From Streptomyces formicae (GTDB taxonomy: Bacteria > Actinomycetota > Actinomycetes > Streptomycetales > Streptomycetaceae): a stretch of DNA of 64,000 nt. Location of the stretch: the NCBI RefSeq assembly GCF_002556545.1, contig NZ_CP022685.1, forward strand, positions 2,046,001 to 2,110,000, given 5' to 3'. The translations under genes and the position numbers were made by a program. Below are positions 39,980 through 47,215 of this stretch, one piece after another (position 1 is the first letter of the stretch; each line of letters begins with the position of its first letter). The notes under the pieces were generated by a model. The model was not told where the DNA came from and did no database searches. It worked only from the letters and a program-made list of their open reading frames with translations.

Positions 39980-40408
39980 TCACATGACGATCGCCGTGGC
40001 TCCGTCGATCTCGACGACGTCGACTTCCTGACCGGCCTCGTAGGCGCTGTCCGTGTCGAGCGCGCGGGCCGACCAGATCTCGCCCGCCAGCTTGATGCGG
40101 CCGCCCGCTGCGTCGACCCGCTCCAGGACGACGGCCTGTCGGCCCTTCAACGCCTCGACTCCGGTGGCCAGTTCGGGACGCTGGGCGCGGTGCCTGGCGG
40201 CGACCGGGCGTACGACGCCGATGAGCGCGACCGAGACCGCGGCGAAGACCACGACCTGGAGGACCATGTCCCCGCCGAGACCCGCGGTCACGGCGCCCGC
40301 GACGGCGCCCACGGCCAGCATGCCGAGTTCCGGCATGGCGGTCAGTACCAGCGGGATTCCGAGCGCGGCAGCGCCGATCAGCCACCACACCCATGCGTCG
40401 ATGTCCAC
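39980..40408 (-). CDS. NfeD-family membrane protein
   Basis: A 142-residue NfeD of the short class: two or three N-terminal transmembrane segments (WVWWLIGAAALGIPLVL, LGMLAVGAVAGAVTAGLG, VLQVVVFAAVSVALIGVV) and a C-terminal OB-fold domain of about 60 residues (VEALKGRQAVVLERVDAAGGRIKLAGEIWSARAL). The short class lacks the ClpP-like protease domain. It partners with the downstream SPFH protein, presumably in membrane-domain assembly or quality control. Confidence 0.92.
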   Translation of the reverse strand: MDIDAWVWWLIGAAALGIPLVLTAMPELGMLAVGAVAGAVTAGLGGDMVLQVVVFAAVSVALIGVVRPVAARHRAQRPELATGVEALKGRQAVVLERVDAAGGRIKLAGEIWSARALDTDSAYEAGQEVDVVEIDGATAIVM

Positions 40409-40451
40409 ATGGTCATGGTAGGACCACGGGTCCTTCGGGGACAGGGCGCGG

Positions 40452-41246
40452 CTAGCTGAGCGGGAGCCCCGTGGCCGTCCAGCGGTCGTTGCGCTGCTCG
40501 ACGACCAGCGGGAGGCCGAAGCAGAGGGAGAGGTTGCGCGAGGTCAGTTCGAGCTCCAGCGGGCCCGCGGCCATGACCTTGCCCTGGCGGATCATGAGCA
40601 CGTGCGTGAAGCCGGGCGCGATCTCCTCGACGTGGTGCGTGACCATGATCATCGAGGGTGCGATCGGGTCGCGGGCGAGGCGGCCGAGGCGTCGTACGAG
40701 GTCTTCGCGGCCGCCGAGGTCGAGGCCGGCTGCGGGCTCGTCGAGGAGCAGCAGCTCGGGGTCGGTCATCAGGGCGCGGGCGATCAGGGTGCGCTTGCGC
40801 TCGCCCTCGGAGAGGGTGCCGAACCTGCGGTCCAGGTAGTCGCTCATGCCGAGGCGGTCGAGGAAGGCGCGGGCGCGCTGCTCGTCCACGTCCTCGTAGT
40901 CCTCGTGCCAGCCCGCGGTCATGCCGTACGCGGCGGTGAGGACCGTCTGCAGGACGGTCTGGCGCTTGGGGAGCTTCTCGGCCATCGCGATGCCGGCGAC
41001 GCCGATGCGCGGGCGCAGCTCGAAGACGTCGGTGCCGGGCTTGCCGAGGGTCTCGCCGAGGATGGTGGCGGATCCGGTGCTCGGGAAGAGGTAGCTGGAG
41101 GCGACGTTCAGGAGGGTGGTCTTGCCCGCGCCGTTCGGGCCGAGGATGACCCAGCGCTCGCCTTCCTTGACCGACCAGGAGACCTGGTCCACCAGAGCCC
41201 GGCCCTCGCGGACCACAGATACGTCCTCAAGCTCCAGTACATCGCT
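40452..41246 (-). CDS. Lone ABC transporter ATP-binding protein
   Basis: A 264-residue ABC ATPase with Walker A GPNGAGKTT near residue 37, signature GTLSEGERKRTLIARALM (a variant LSEGE rather than LSGGQ), Walker B ELLLLDEPAAGLDL and switch His in VTHHVEE. No permease or binding protein is adjacent. The LSEGER form resembles YlmA/ModF-type soluble ATPases, so it may not belong to a transporter at all. I chose ATG 41246, preceded by GGGAG at ten to eleven bases, over the upstream ATG at 41267. Confidence 0.9.
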   Translation of the reverse strand, partial: SDVLELEDVSVVREGRALVDQVSWSVKEGERWVILGPNGAGKTTLLNVASSYLFPSTGSATILGETLGKPGTDVFELRPRIGVAGIAMAEKLPKRQTVLQTVLTAAYGMTAGWHEDYEDVDEQRARAFLDRLGMSDYLDRRFGTLSEGERKRTLIARALMTDPELLLLDEPAAGLDLGGREDLVRRLGRLARDPIAPSMIMVTHHVEEIAPGFTHVLMIRQGKVMAAGPLELELTSRNLSLCFGLPLVVEQRNDRWTATGLPLS

Positions 41247-41370
41247 CATGAGCGCGCTGTCTCCCATTGCAGTCTCGGTCGTCGCTCGCGCCTGTGGACG
41301 CGGCCCCCGGATAAAACCTACGCCACCGGCCGACCGTTCCTGTCGTGAGGCCGGTCCTTAGGCTGTGTGC

Positions 41371-42153
41371 ATGCTCTCGGAACCACGCTCAGGACGCCTG
41401 GCCGCATGGGGAAATGCCCTATTGGCCGGACTTGTTTCACCGGATGACGCGGCGCTCGCCATGGTCGGCGAGGACGCGCTGCACCGGGTCGAAGGGCTCC
41501 CCGGGGAGTCGGGCCCGGTCGGACTCACGCTCGCGATGGGCCGCCTGCGGGGGCTCGGCGTGAGAGGTCTTCGGGTGGCGCTGCCCGCGCCCGGGCATCC
41601 GCTCGGGCTGAGCGGCCCGCCCGAGTTCAACGCGCGGGCCCTCGACGCGGAGGAGGCGGTGGTCGCGTTCGGCGCGCCGTACGGCCTGGTGCCCGAGGTG
41701 TACGAGGCGGGGCCCGACGGCGACGTGCACGTCGAGGTCGTCTGGCACTGTCTGCCGGTGCGCGAGGCGCCGCCCGCGGACGTGCCCTCGCTCGGCGAGG
41801 CGGAGCGCGAGCTCGCGGAGGCGCTGCGGGAGGCGACCGAGGTCCTCTCCCGGCTCGACGTCGCCGGGTCCGGCCCGGTCGCCGAGGCGGCGCTCGACGC
41901 CTACCGGGCGCGTGCCGAGCGGGGCCGCGAGATCCTCGCGCCCGGGTATCCGCCGCGTGCGGTACGGGTGTTGGAGCTGGCGCAGCGGGTCGGGCTGCTG
42001 GTTTCCCTGGCGTACGAGAACGGGCACGGCGGGGCCGTGAGCGCCTCGGAGATGGCCGCGCGGGGGCAGGCTCTGCGTCCGGTGGAGCGGACGGCCAGGC
42101 GGGCCCAGGTGGCCGCCTACAACGCGTACGTGGAGGAGCGGAACCGGAACTGA
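41371..42153 (+). CDS. Hypothetical protein, Streptomyces-type, unknown function
   Basis: A 260-residue soluble protein rich in Ala, Glu and Leu with no motif I recognise. The middle (ALDAEEAVVAFGAPYGLVPEV, then VHVEVVWHCLPVREA) looks like a beta-rich folded core and the C-terminal half is helical (ALREATEVLSRLDVAG, VLELAQRVGLLVSLAYENGHGGAVSA). Codon use is like its neighbours. ATG 41371 begins MLSEPRSGRLAAWGNALLAG; a GTG two codons earlier is possible. Divergent from the lone ABC ATPase across about 124 bases. Confidence 0.8.
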   Translation: MLSEPRSGRLAAWGNALLAGLVSPDDAALAMVGEDALHRVEGLPGESGPVGLTLAMGRLRGLGVRGLRVALPAPGHPLGLSGPPEFNARALDAEEAVVAFGAPYGLVPEVYEAGPDGDVHVEVVWHCLPVREAPPADVPSLGEAERELAEALREATEVLSRLDVAGSGPVAEAALDAYRARAERGREILAPGYPPRAVRVLELAQRVGLLVSLAYENGHGGAVSASEMAARGQALRPVERTARRAQVAAYNAYVEERNRN

Positions 42154-42168
42154 GTCCCGGCACGGCGA

Positions 42169-42201
42169 AGGCCCCGGGACCGGGTGCGGTCCGCGGGGCC
42201 T
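42169..42201. terminator. Hairpin between the hypothetical gene and chaplin 1
   Basis: AGGCCCCG and CGGGGCCT form the outer stem with GACCG/CGGTC inside and a GGTG loop. Serves two convergent genes. Confidence 0.75.
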
Positions 42202-42224
42202 CGTGTGCCGGGGGGGGCGGTGCG

Positions 42225-42464
42225 TCAGTCGTTGACCGCGTGGTTGCCGAAGGCCGGGTTGAGCACACCGATCACGTTGACGCTGTCGCCGGTCACGTTG
42301 ACGGGGACGTGCACCGGGACCTCGGCGTGGTTGCCGGAGCCGACGCCCGGGGACTGGGTGGCCGCGCCGTTGGCGTCCGCGTCGGCGAACGCGGCACCGG
42401 CGGAGCCGCCCGCGGCGATGCCGGCGACGGCGACGGCCAGGGCGGCCTTCTTGGCGATGTTCAT
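42225..42464 (-). CDS. Short chaplin, cysteine-free (ChpE type)
   Basis: A 79-residue secreted surface protein. Residues 1-27 are a Sec signal peptide (KKAALAVAVAGIAAGGSAGAAFA), leaving a mature chaplin domain of about 52 residues: QSPGVGSGNHAEVPVHVPVNVTGDSVNVIGVLNPAFGNHAVN. Chaplins assemble into amyloid fibrils that lower surface tension so aerial hyphae can leave the medium. It lacks the two cysteines of most short chaplins, a feature of ChpE. AGGAGG lies ten bases before the ATG. A second chaplin gene lies 252 bases upstream. Confidence 0.94.
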   Translation of the reverse strand: MNIAKKAALAVAVAGIAAGGSAGAAFADADANGAATQSPGVGSGNHAEVPVHVPVNVTGDSVNVIGVLNPAFGNHAVND

Positions 42465-42660
42465 GGGAAGTGTTCCTCCTGCGGAAAATGTCGTGCGCGA
42501 CCCCAGCCGTGGGGTCGCACGCTGGGAAACGCCTGGGCCGTCCGGATGACACGGGGCGCCGGGGCGATGCCCTCGTTCGGATCAATCAGCGTGCGAACAG
42601 CGGAACTTGAGGGCGCGTGAGGCGTTGGGCGCCGCCCGCGAGGACCCTCCACCACGCGGG

Positions 42661-42695
42661 ACCGGCCCCCCGGGGACGTGCTCCGGGGGGCCGGT
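42661..42695 (-). terminator. Hairpin after chaplin 2
   Basis: Perfect 13-bp stem ACCGGCCCCCCGG with its complement and a 9-base loop, about 20 bases beyond the stop codon of the 42716-42964 gene, implying the two chaplins have separate transcripts. Confidence 0.8.
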
Positions 42696-42715
42696 GGTCG
42701 CCGCTGGGACGTGCG

Positions 42716-42964
42716 TCAGCTGTTGACGCCGTCGTTCGCGAAGGCCGGGTTGAGGGCGCCGATGACGGACACGGTGTTGCCGACCGCGTTCACGGGAACG
42801 TGCACCGGGGCCTGAACCAGGTTGCCGGAGCCGACGCCGGGCGACTTGACGGCCTCGCCGTTCGCGTGGGCGCCGCCGCTCGTGGCGGACGCCATACCGG
42901 CACCGGCGGCGACGAGGCCACCCGCTACGAGCGTGACGGCCGCGGCCTTCTTCAGGTTCTTCAC
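42716..42964 (-). CDS. chpE: Short chaplin ChpE-like, cysteine-free
   Basis: An 82-residue secreted chaplin. The GTG start at 42964 has AAGGAGG eight bases upstream; the longer frame to 43012 is not needed. Signal peptide about 1-28 (VKNLKKAAAVTLVAGGLVAAGAGMASA), then the chaplin domain with KSPGVGSGNLVQAPVHVPVNAVGNTVSVIGALNPAFAND. No cysteine is present, so the fibril form cannot be fixed by a disulfide. Sequence and position near the serB/fab region fit ChpE of S. coelicolor (recalled). Developmental control is expected; no clear sigma site is read in the upstream 170 bases. Confidence 0.92.
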   Translation of the reverse strand: MKNLKKAAAVTLVAGGLVAAGAGMASATSGGAHANGEAVKSPGVGSGNLVQAPVHVPVNAVGNTVSVIGALNPAFANDGVNS

Positions 42965-43136
42965 TTCTTGACCCTCCTTGCGATCGCCGCGACCAGCCGT
43001 CGCGGCACGCACTGGAGAACGGTCGGGCGGGCCGCAGGATGCGCCGTGTGCGGAATACTCACACGACGGTATGAATCTCAGACCGGAAGGCGACGGTCCG
43101 CGCTGACTCCGCTCCGTGTGCGCCGGAGCCGCCCCG

Positions 43137-43799
43137 TCAGCCCGTCACTCCGTGCCGAACTGCCCAGAGCGCGGCCTGCGTCCGGTCGGCGAGGTCCAGT
43201 TTCATCAGGATGTTCGAGACGTGGGTCTTGACGGTCTTCTCGGAGAGGACGAGGGCGCGGGCGATCTCGCGGTTCGAGCGGCCGTCGGCGATCAGCCCGA
43301 GGACCTCGCGCTCGCGCTCGGTGAGCGAACCGCCCCTGCCCTGGGAGCCGTTGGCCTCCTCCTGGGTGAGCAGCGCGCCCGCCACCTCGGGCTGGAGCAG
43401 CACGTGCCCCGCGTGCACCGAGCGGATGGCGCCTGCGAGGGCGTCCGGGTCGACGTCCTTGTAGACGTAGCCCGCGGCGCCCGCGCGCAGGGCGGGGACG
43501 ACCGTGCGCTGCTCGGTGAAGCTGGTGACGATGAGGACGCGCGCGGGGTTGGCCAGTTCGCGGAGCTTGCGCAGCGCCTCGACGCCGTCCATGACCGGCA
43601 TCTTGACGTCCATCAGGACGACGTCCGGCTTCAACTCCTCGGCCCGTGCCACGCCTTCGGCGCCGTCCGACGCCTCGCCGACGACCTCGATGTCCTCCTG
43701 GATCTCCAGGAACGTACGCAGACCGCGGCGGACCACCTGGTGGTCGTCGACCAGCAGTACCCGGATTCCGGTCTTCGAGTTCTGCGCAGTGTCAGCCAC
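43137..43799 (-). CDS. NarL/FixJ-family response regulator
   Basis: A 220-residue two-component regulator. The receiver domain (about 12-130) has Asp 18-19 in LLVDDH, the phospho-acceptor Asp 64 in VVLMDVKMP, the switch Thr in LIVTSF and the conserved Lys in AGAAGYVYKDVD. The C-terminal LuxR-type helix-turn-helix (about 150-215) contains LTEREREVLGLIADGRSNREIARALVLSEKTVKTHVSNIL. It overlaps the kinase gene by eight bases and is its cognate partner. The pair resembles DevR/DevS or other GAF-kinase systems; targets are not known. Confidence 0.95.
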   Translation of the reverse strand: MADTAQNSKTGIRVLLVDDHQVVRRGLRTFLEIQEDIEVVGEASDGAEGVARAEELKPDVVLMDVKMPVMDGVEALRKLRELANPARVLIVTSFTEQRTVVPALRAGAAGYVYKDVDPDALAGAIRSVHAGHVLLQPEVAGALLTQEEANGSQGRGGSLTEREREVLGLIADGRSNREIARALVLSEKTVKTHVSNILMKLDLADRTQAALWAVRHGVTG

Positions 43800-44937
43800 C
43801 GGGGACCTCCATCTCGATCGTCGTACCCTTGCCGGGCTCCGATTCCACGGTCAGCCGTCCGCCGACCCCGTCGGCCCTGTCCCGCATGGAGACCAGGCCC
43901 AAGTGACGCCCCGCGCGCCGTATGGCGGTCGGGTCGAAGCCGCTGCCGTCGTCGATGACGCGCAGGACGGCTCCGGCGCCGCGCTTCTCCAGGACCACCG
44001 CCACGTGCCCGGCCGCCGAGTGGCGCAGCGCGTTGTGCAGGGCCTCCTGGGCGACCCGGAGCATGGCTTCCTCTTGTGAGGCGGGCAGGGCCCGTACGCC
44101 GTTGCTCTCGAAGGTGACCCGGGCGGAGTGCGCGCGGTGCAGCACCTGGGTGTGCGTACGCAACGTGGCCACCAGGCCGTCCTCGTCGAGGGCCGCGGGG
44201 CGCAACTCCACGACGGCCGCGCGCAGTTCGTCCGCCGCCTCGGCCGCGAGGGTCGCGACCTGCTGCAGTTCGCCCTTGGCCCGCGACGGGTCGCGGTCCA
44301 CCAGGGCGGCCGCTGCCTGGGCCGTCAGGCGCAGCGAGAAGAGCTTCTGGCTGACGGCGTCGTGCAGTTCGTGGGCGAGGCGCGAGCGCTCCTCGGCGAT
44401 GGTCAGCTCGCGGCTGCGCTCGTAGAGGCGGGCGTTGGTGAGGGCGATCGCCGCGTGCTGGGCGAGGATGGAGAGCAGGTCCTCGTCGTCCGCGGTGAAG
44501 CCGCAGCCGCCCTGCGGCTTGACGCACTTCTTGTTGGCGAGGAAGAGCGCGCCGAGGGTCTCGTCCCCGTAGCGGATCGGCAGGCCGAGGAAGTCGGACA
44601 TGTCCGGGTGCGCGGCGGGCCAGCCCTCGAAGCGCGGGTCCTGGCGCACGTCGGCCAGGCGCTCGGGCTCCGCCTTGCGGAGCATCGCGGCGAGGATGCC
44701 GTGCTGGCGGGGCAGCGGCCCGATCGCCTTCCACTGCTCGTCGCTCACGCCGTCGACGACGAACTGGGCGAACCCTCCGTGGTCGTCGGGGACCCCCAGG
44801 GCGGCGTACTCGGCGTCGAGCAGCTCGCGGGCCGAGGCGACGATCGTCTTGAGGACGTCGCGCACCTCCAGCTGCCTGCTCATGGCCAGCAGCGCGGAGC
44901 TCACCGCGGTCAGCCCTGATCGGGGTCCTTGGCTCAT
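43792..44937 (-). CDS. GAF-domain sensor histidine kinase
   Basis: A 381-residue soluble kinase with no transmembrane segment. Residues about 20-170 form a GAF domain ending QHAAIALTNARLYERSREL; its FLGLPIRYGDETLGALFL core is DevS/NarL-kinase-like. HisKA_3 follows with AEERSRLAHELHDAVSQKLF, phospho-acceptor His 192. The HATPase domain (about 280-381) has EALHNALRHS and DDGSGFD, then GLVSMRDRA. The stimulus could be redox, haem or a small molecule; I see no haem-ligand evidence. It is divergent from the SDR gene, with a perfect inverted repeat in the shared promoter. Confidence 0.94.
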   Translation of the reverse strand: MSQGPRSGLTAVSSALLAMSRQLEVRDVLKTIVASARELLDAEYAALGVPDDHGGFAQFVVDGVSDEQWKAIGPLPRQHGILAAMLRKAEPERLADVRQDPRFEGWPAAHPDMSDFLGLPIRYGDETLGALFLANKKCVKPQGGCGFTADDEDLLSILAQHAAIALTNARLYERSRELTIAEERSRLAHELHDAVSQKLFSLRLTAQAAAALVDRDPSRAKGELQQVATLAAEAADELRAAVVELRPAALDEDGLVATLRTHTQVLHRAHSARVTFESNGVRALPASQEEAMLRVAQEALHNALRHSAAGHVAVVLEKRGAGAVLRVIDDGSGFDPTAIRRAGRHLGLVSMRDRADGVGGRLTVESEPGKGTTIEMEVPGG

Positions 44938-45005
44938 GGCCTCACCGTACCGGCGGGGTGTGACGGTGCGTATCGGACCTGTGGTGGCCCCCGCCTAGGG
45001 CCCGG

Positions 45006-45034
45006 GGACTAGGCCCATGGGCCCGGCCTAGTCC
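45006..45034. promoter_or_regulatory. Inverted repeat in the divergent kinase/SDR promoter region
   Basis: GGACTAGGCC at 45006-45015 and GGCCTAGTCC at 45025-45034 are perfect reverse complements with a 9-base centre. It lies between the histidine kinase and the SDR genes, where a dimeric regulator such as the NarL-type response regulator could bind. Confidence 0.6.
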
Positions 45035-45126
45035 GAAGGGCCCCGGGGAGTTACGGCCCGCGTACGAGGTGTGAGGAGGGCGCCCGTTCCTACGGTGAAG
45101 GCCGGACGAACCGAGGGGACGATGTC

Positions 45127-45834
45127 ATGCCGGTGGCGATCATTACGGGGGCTTCCAAGGGGCTCGGGCGCGCGCTCGGCGCGGCGCTCGCGGAGAGCGG
45201 CTGGAATCTGGTGCTCGACGCCAGAACCTCCGGGGTGCTCCAGGAGTCCGCGACGTATGTAGGGGAGCGTGCGAGGGACGGCGCGCGCGTGGAGGCGCTC
45301 GCCGGGGACGTCCAGGACGCGGGGCACCGTGCCGCGCTGGTGGCCGCCGCGCGCCGCCTGGGCGGCCTGGACCTGCTGGTGAACAACGCGAGCGCGCTGG
45401 GCGCCGAGCCGCTCGTGCGCCTGGCGGGGCTCCCGCTCGACGGGCTGCGGGCCGCCCTGGAGACGAACGTGGTGGCGGCGCTCGGCCTGGTCCAGGAGGC
45501 GCTGCCGCTGCTGCGGGCGTCCGGGGGCGCGGTGCTGAACGTCAGCTCGGACGCGGCCGTCGACGCGTACGAGACGTGGGGCGGGTACGGCGCGTCCAAG
45601 GCCGCTCTGGACCACCTCTCGGCGGTGCTCGGGGTGGAGGAGCCGGGGATCCGGGTGTGGTCCTTCGACCCCGGGGACATGCGGACGGATCTGTACCGGG
45701 CGGCGGTGCCCGCCGACGATCCTTCCGGGCGGCCGCTCCCTGAGGAGGTGGTGCCCGCCTTCCTCGACGTCATCACCCGGCGTCCCGCCAGCGGGCGCTA
45801 CACGGCTCCCGCCCTGCTCGCGGGTGCCCGATGA
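45127..45834 (+). CDS. Short-chain dehydrogenase/reductase
   Basis: A 235-residue classical SDR. The cofactor loop is ITGASKGLGRALGAAL (TGxxxGxG), NNAS corresponds to the NNAG motif, and the catalytic Tyr-x3-Lys is YGASKAALDHLSAVLG with Ser in VLNVSSDAA ahead of it. The substrate is unknown. The gene overlaps the next by ATGA, so it is coupled to the QueA-like protein, an unusual partner. Start ATG 45127. Confidence 0.9.
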   Translation: MPVAIITGASKGLGRALGAALAESGWNLVLDARTSGVLQESATYVGERARDGARVEALAGDVQDAGHRAALVAAARRLGGLDLLVNNASALGAEPLVRLAGLPLDGLRAALETNVVAALGLVQEALPLLRASGGAVLNVSSDAAVDAYETWGGYGASKAALDHLSAVLGVEEPGIRVWSFDPGDMRTDLYRAAVPADDPSGRPLPEEVVPAFLDVITRRPASGRYTAPALLAGAR

Positions 45835-46907
45835 GCATGCTCGGTGCCGCGCGGCACGTGCCCGCCGCGCTGCTCGCCCGGGTGCCCGCCGAGCAACGGG
45901 GGCCCGGGCTCGGCAGGGACGCGGTGCGGCTGCTCGTGTCGCGCGGCACCGCGGTGAGCCATCACGCGTTCGCCGAGCTGCCCACGCTGCTGCGCGCCGG
46001 GGACCTGCTCGTCGTCAATACGTCGCGCACCCTGCCCGCCGCCGTCGACGGGCGGCTCGGGCACGCGCGCGTGGTGGTGCACTTCTCCACGCGGGGCGAG
46101 GGCGGCCGCTGGGCGGTGGAGCTGCGTGATCCGGACGGGAAGGGCACGACACGCGCGCGTGCGGGTGGTCCGGCCGGTGCGGTGGTGCGACTGCCCGGGG
46201 ACGTACCCCTTGTCTGTGAGGAGCGGCTCGCGGAGGGGAGCGGGCGGCTGTGGTGGGTGCGGGTGTCGGCGGACGTGCCCGGGCTGCTGCGGCGGCACGG
46301 GCGGCCCATCCGGTACTCCTATACGGACAGGGACCAGCCGCTCTCCGCGCACCAGACCGTCTTCGCGCTGCCGTCGCCGGACGGCGCGGGCAGCGCGGAG
46401 ATGCCGAGCGCGGGGCGGCCCTTCACGGCCGCACTCGTGGCGGAGCTGGTGAGCAGGGGCGTGCAGTTCGCGCCCGTCACGCTGCACACCGGCGTCGCGT
46501 CGCAGGAGGCGCACGAGCCGCCCTACCCGGAGCTCTTCGAGGTGCCGCTGCCTTCGGCACGGCTGATCAACGCGGCGAAGGCGGGCGGGGGCCGGGTCGT
46601 GGCGGTCGGGACGACGGCCGTGCGGGCCGTGGAGTCCGCGGCGGGCTCCGACGGCGTGGTCCGCGCGGCGGCGGGCCGCACCGATCTCCTGGTGACACCG
46701 GAGCGCGGGGTGCGCGTGGTGGACGGGCTGCTCACGGGGCTGCACGAGCCGGCGGCCTCACATCTGCTGATGCTGGAGGCGGTCGCGGGGCGCGCGGCGG
46801 TCGACCGTGGCTACGCGGAGGCGGTACGCCGTCTCTACCTTTGGCACGAGTTCGGCGACGCGCACCTCATCCTCCGGGAGGACGCTCCTCACTGTGAGCG
46901 TTGCTGA
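45831..46907 (+). CDS. QueA-like S-adenosylmethionine:tRNA ribosyltransferase-isomerase
   Basis: A 358-residue QueA family protein. Family landmarks are present: GDLLVVNTSRTLPAAVDG near residue 58, then RVVAVGTTAVRAVESAA and VRVVDGLLTGLHEPAASHLLMLEAVAG late. QueA converts preQ1 in tRNA to epoxyqueuosine using SAM. Two motifs differ from canonical QueA: the GAGTF loop after TLH is TGVASQEAHEPPYPE, and the TNFH loop is TGLHEP. No tgt or other que gene is nearby; streptomycetes generally lack the canonical pathway (recalled), so this may act on another substrate. Coupled to the SDR by an ATGA overlap. Confidence 0.8.
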   Translation: MSMLGAARHVPAALLARVPAEQRGPGLGRDAVRLLVSRGTAVSHHAFAELPTLLRAGDLLVVNTSRTLPAAVDGRLGHARVVVHFSTRGEGGRWAVELRDPDGKGTTRARAGGPAGAVVRLPGDVPLVCEERLAEGSGRLWWVRVSADVPGLLRRHGRPIRYSYTDRDQPLSAHQTVFALPSPDGAGSAEMPSAGRPFTAALVAELVSRGVQFAPVTLHTGVASQEAHEPPYPELFEVPLPSARLINAAKAGGGRVVAVGTTAVRAVESAAGSDGVVRAAAGRTDLLVTPERGVRVVDGLLTGLHEPAASHLLMLEAVAGRAAVDRGYAEAVRRLYLWHEFGDAHLILREDAPHCERC

Positions 46908-47215
46908 GGCAACTCCTGGTGAGACTGTTACGCGGTCGATGTGAGCCCGCGCATAGGACGCACATCACGTACGAAGGTCCCTAGTGGATAAGGAATCCCT
47001 TAATACGTGGGGGGTGCGAGGGTGTCCCCGGCATCGGCGCACCCCCTGATCCACTACCCGGGATCGTACGTCACGTCTTTGCCACAGAATTTTGCTGCCG
47101 CTAAGAATTGCTCCCGTCGCTCGGCGCCGCGGTCTCGCACCGCGGCGTTTGTGCCGGAAGCAGTCGTCCCCGCCGGACCAGAGCGACCTCCCCTATTCGA
47201 AGAGGTCCCACTCGC
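46908..47215 (+). other. 308-base leader/promoter region upstream of the SLT-domain gene
   Basis: No gene is present. It contains three nested perfect inverted repeats (listed next), a GCCGCGGTCTCGCACCGCGGC hairpin near 47126-47146, and an AT-richer stretch near 47080-47110. Its length and structure suggest a long structured 5' UTR. Confidence 0.6.
46967..47071 (+). ncRNA. Possible structured 5' leader, nested three-stem element
   Basis: Three nested complementary arm pairs: ACGTACGA (46967-46974) with TCGTACGT (47064-47071), TAGTGGAT (46982-46989) with ATCCACTA (47049-47056), and GGGGGTGCG (47010-47018) with CGCACCCCC (47038-47046). The co-linear nesting within about 105 bases is unlikely by chance and suggests a long imperfect hairpin in RNA or an extended operator. 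I compared it with the ydaO (c-di-AMP) motif and do not see its conserved core. Confidence 0.5.

Noticed and set aside
46967..47071. ydaO c-di-AMP riboswitch upstream of the SLT gene
   Set aside because: The leader is structured but the conserved core sequences of that riboswitch were not seen; only the structure itself is reported.
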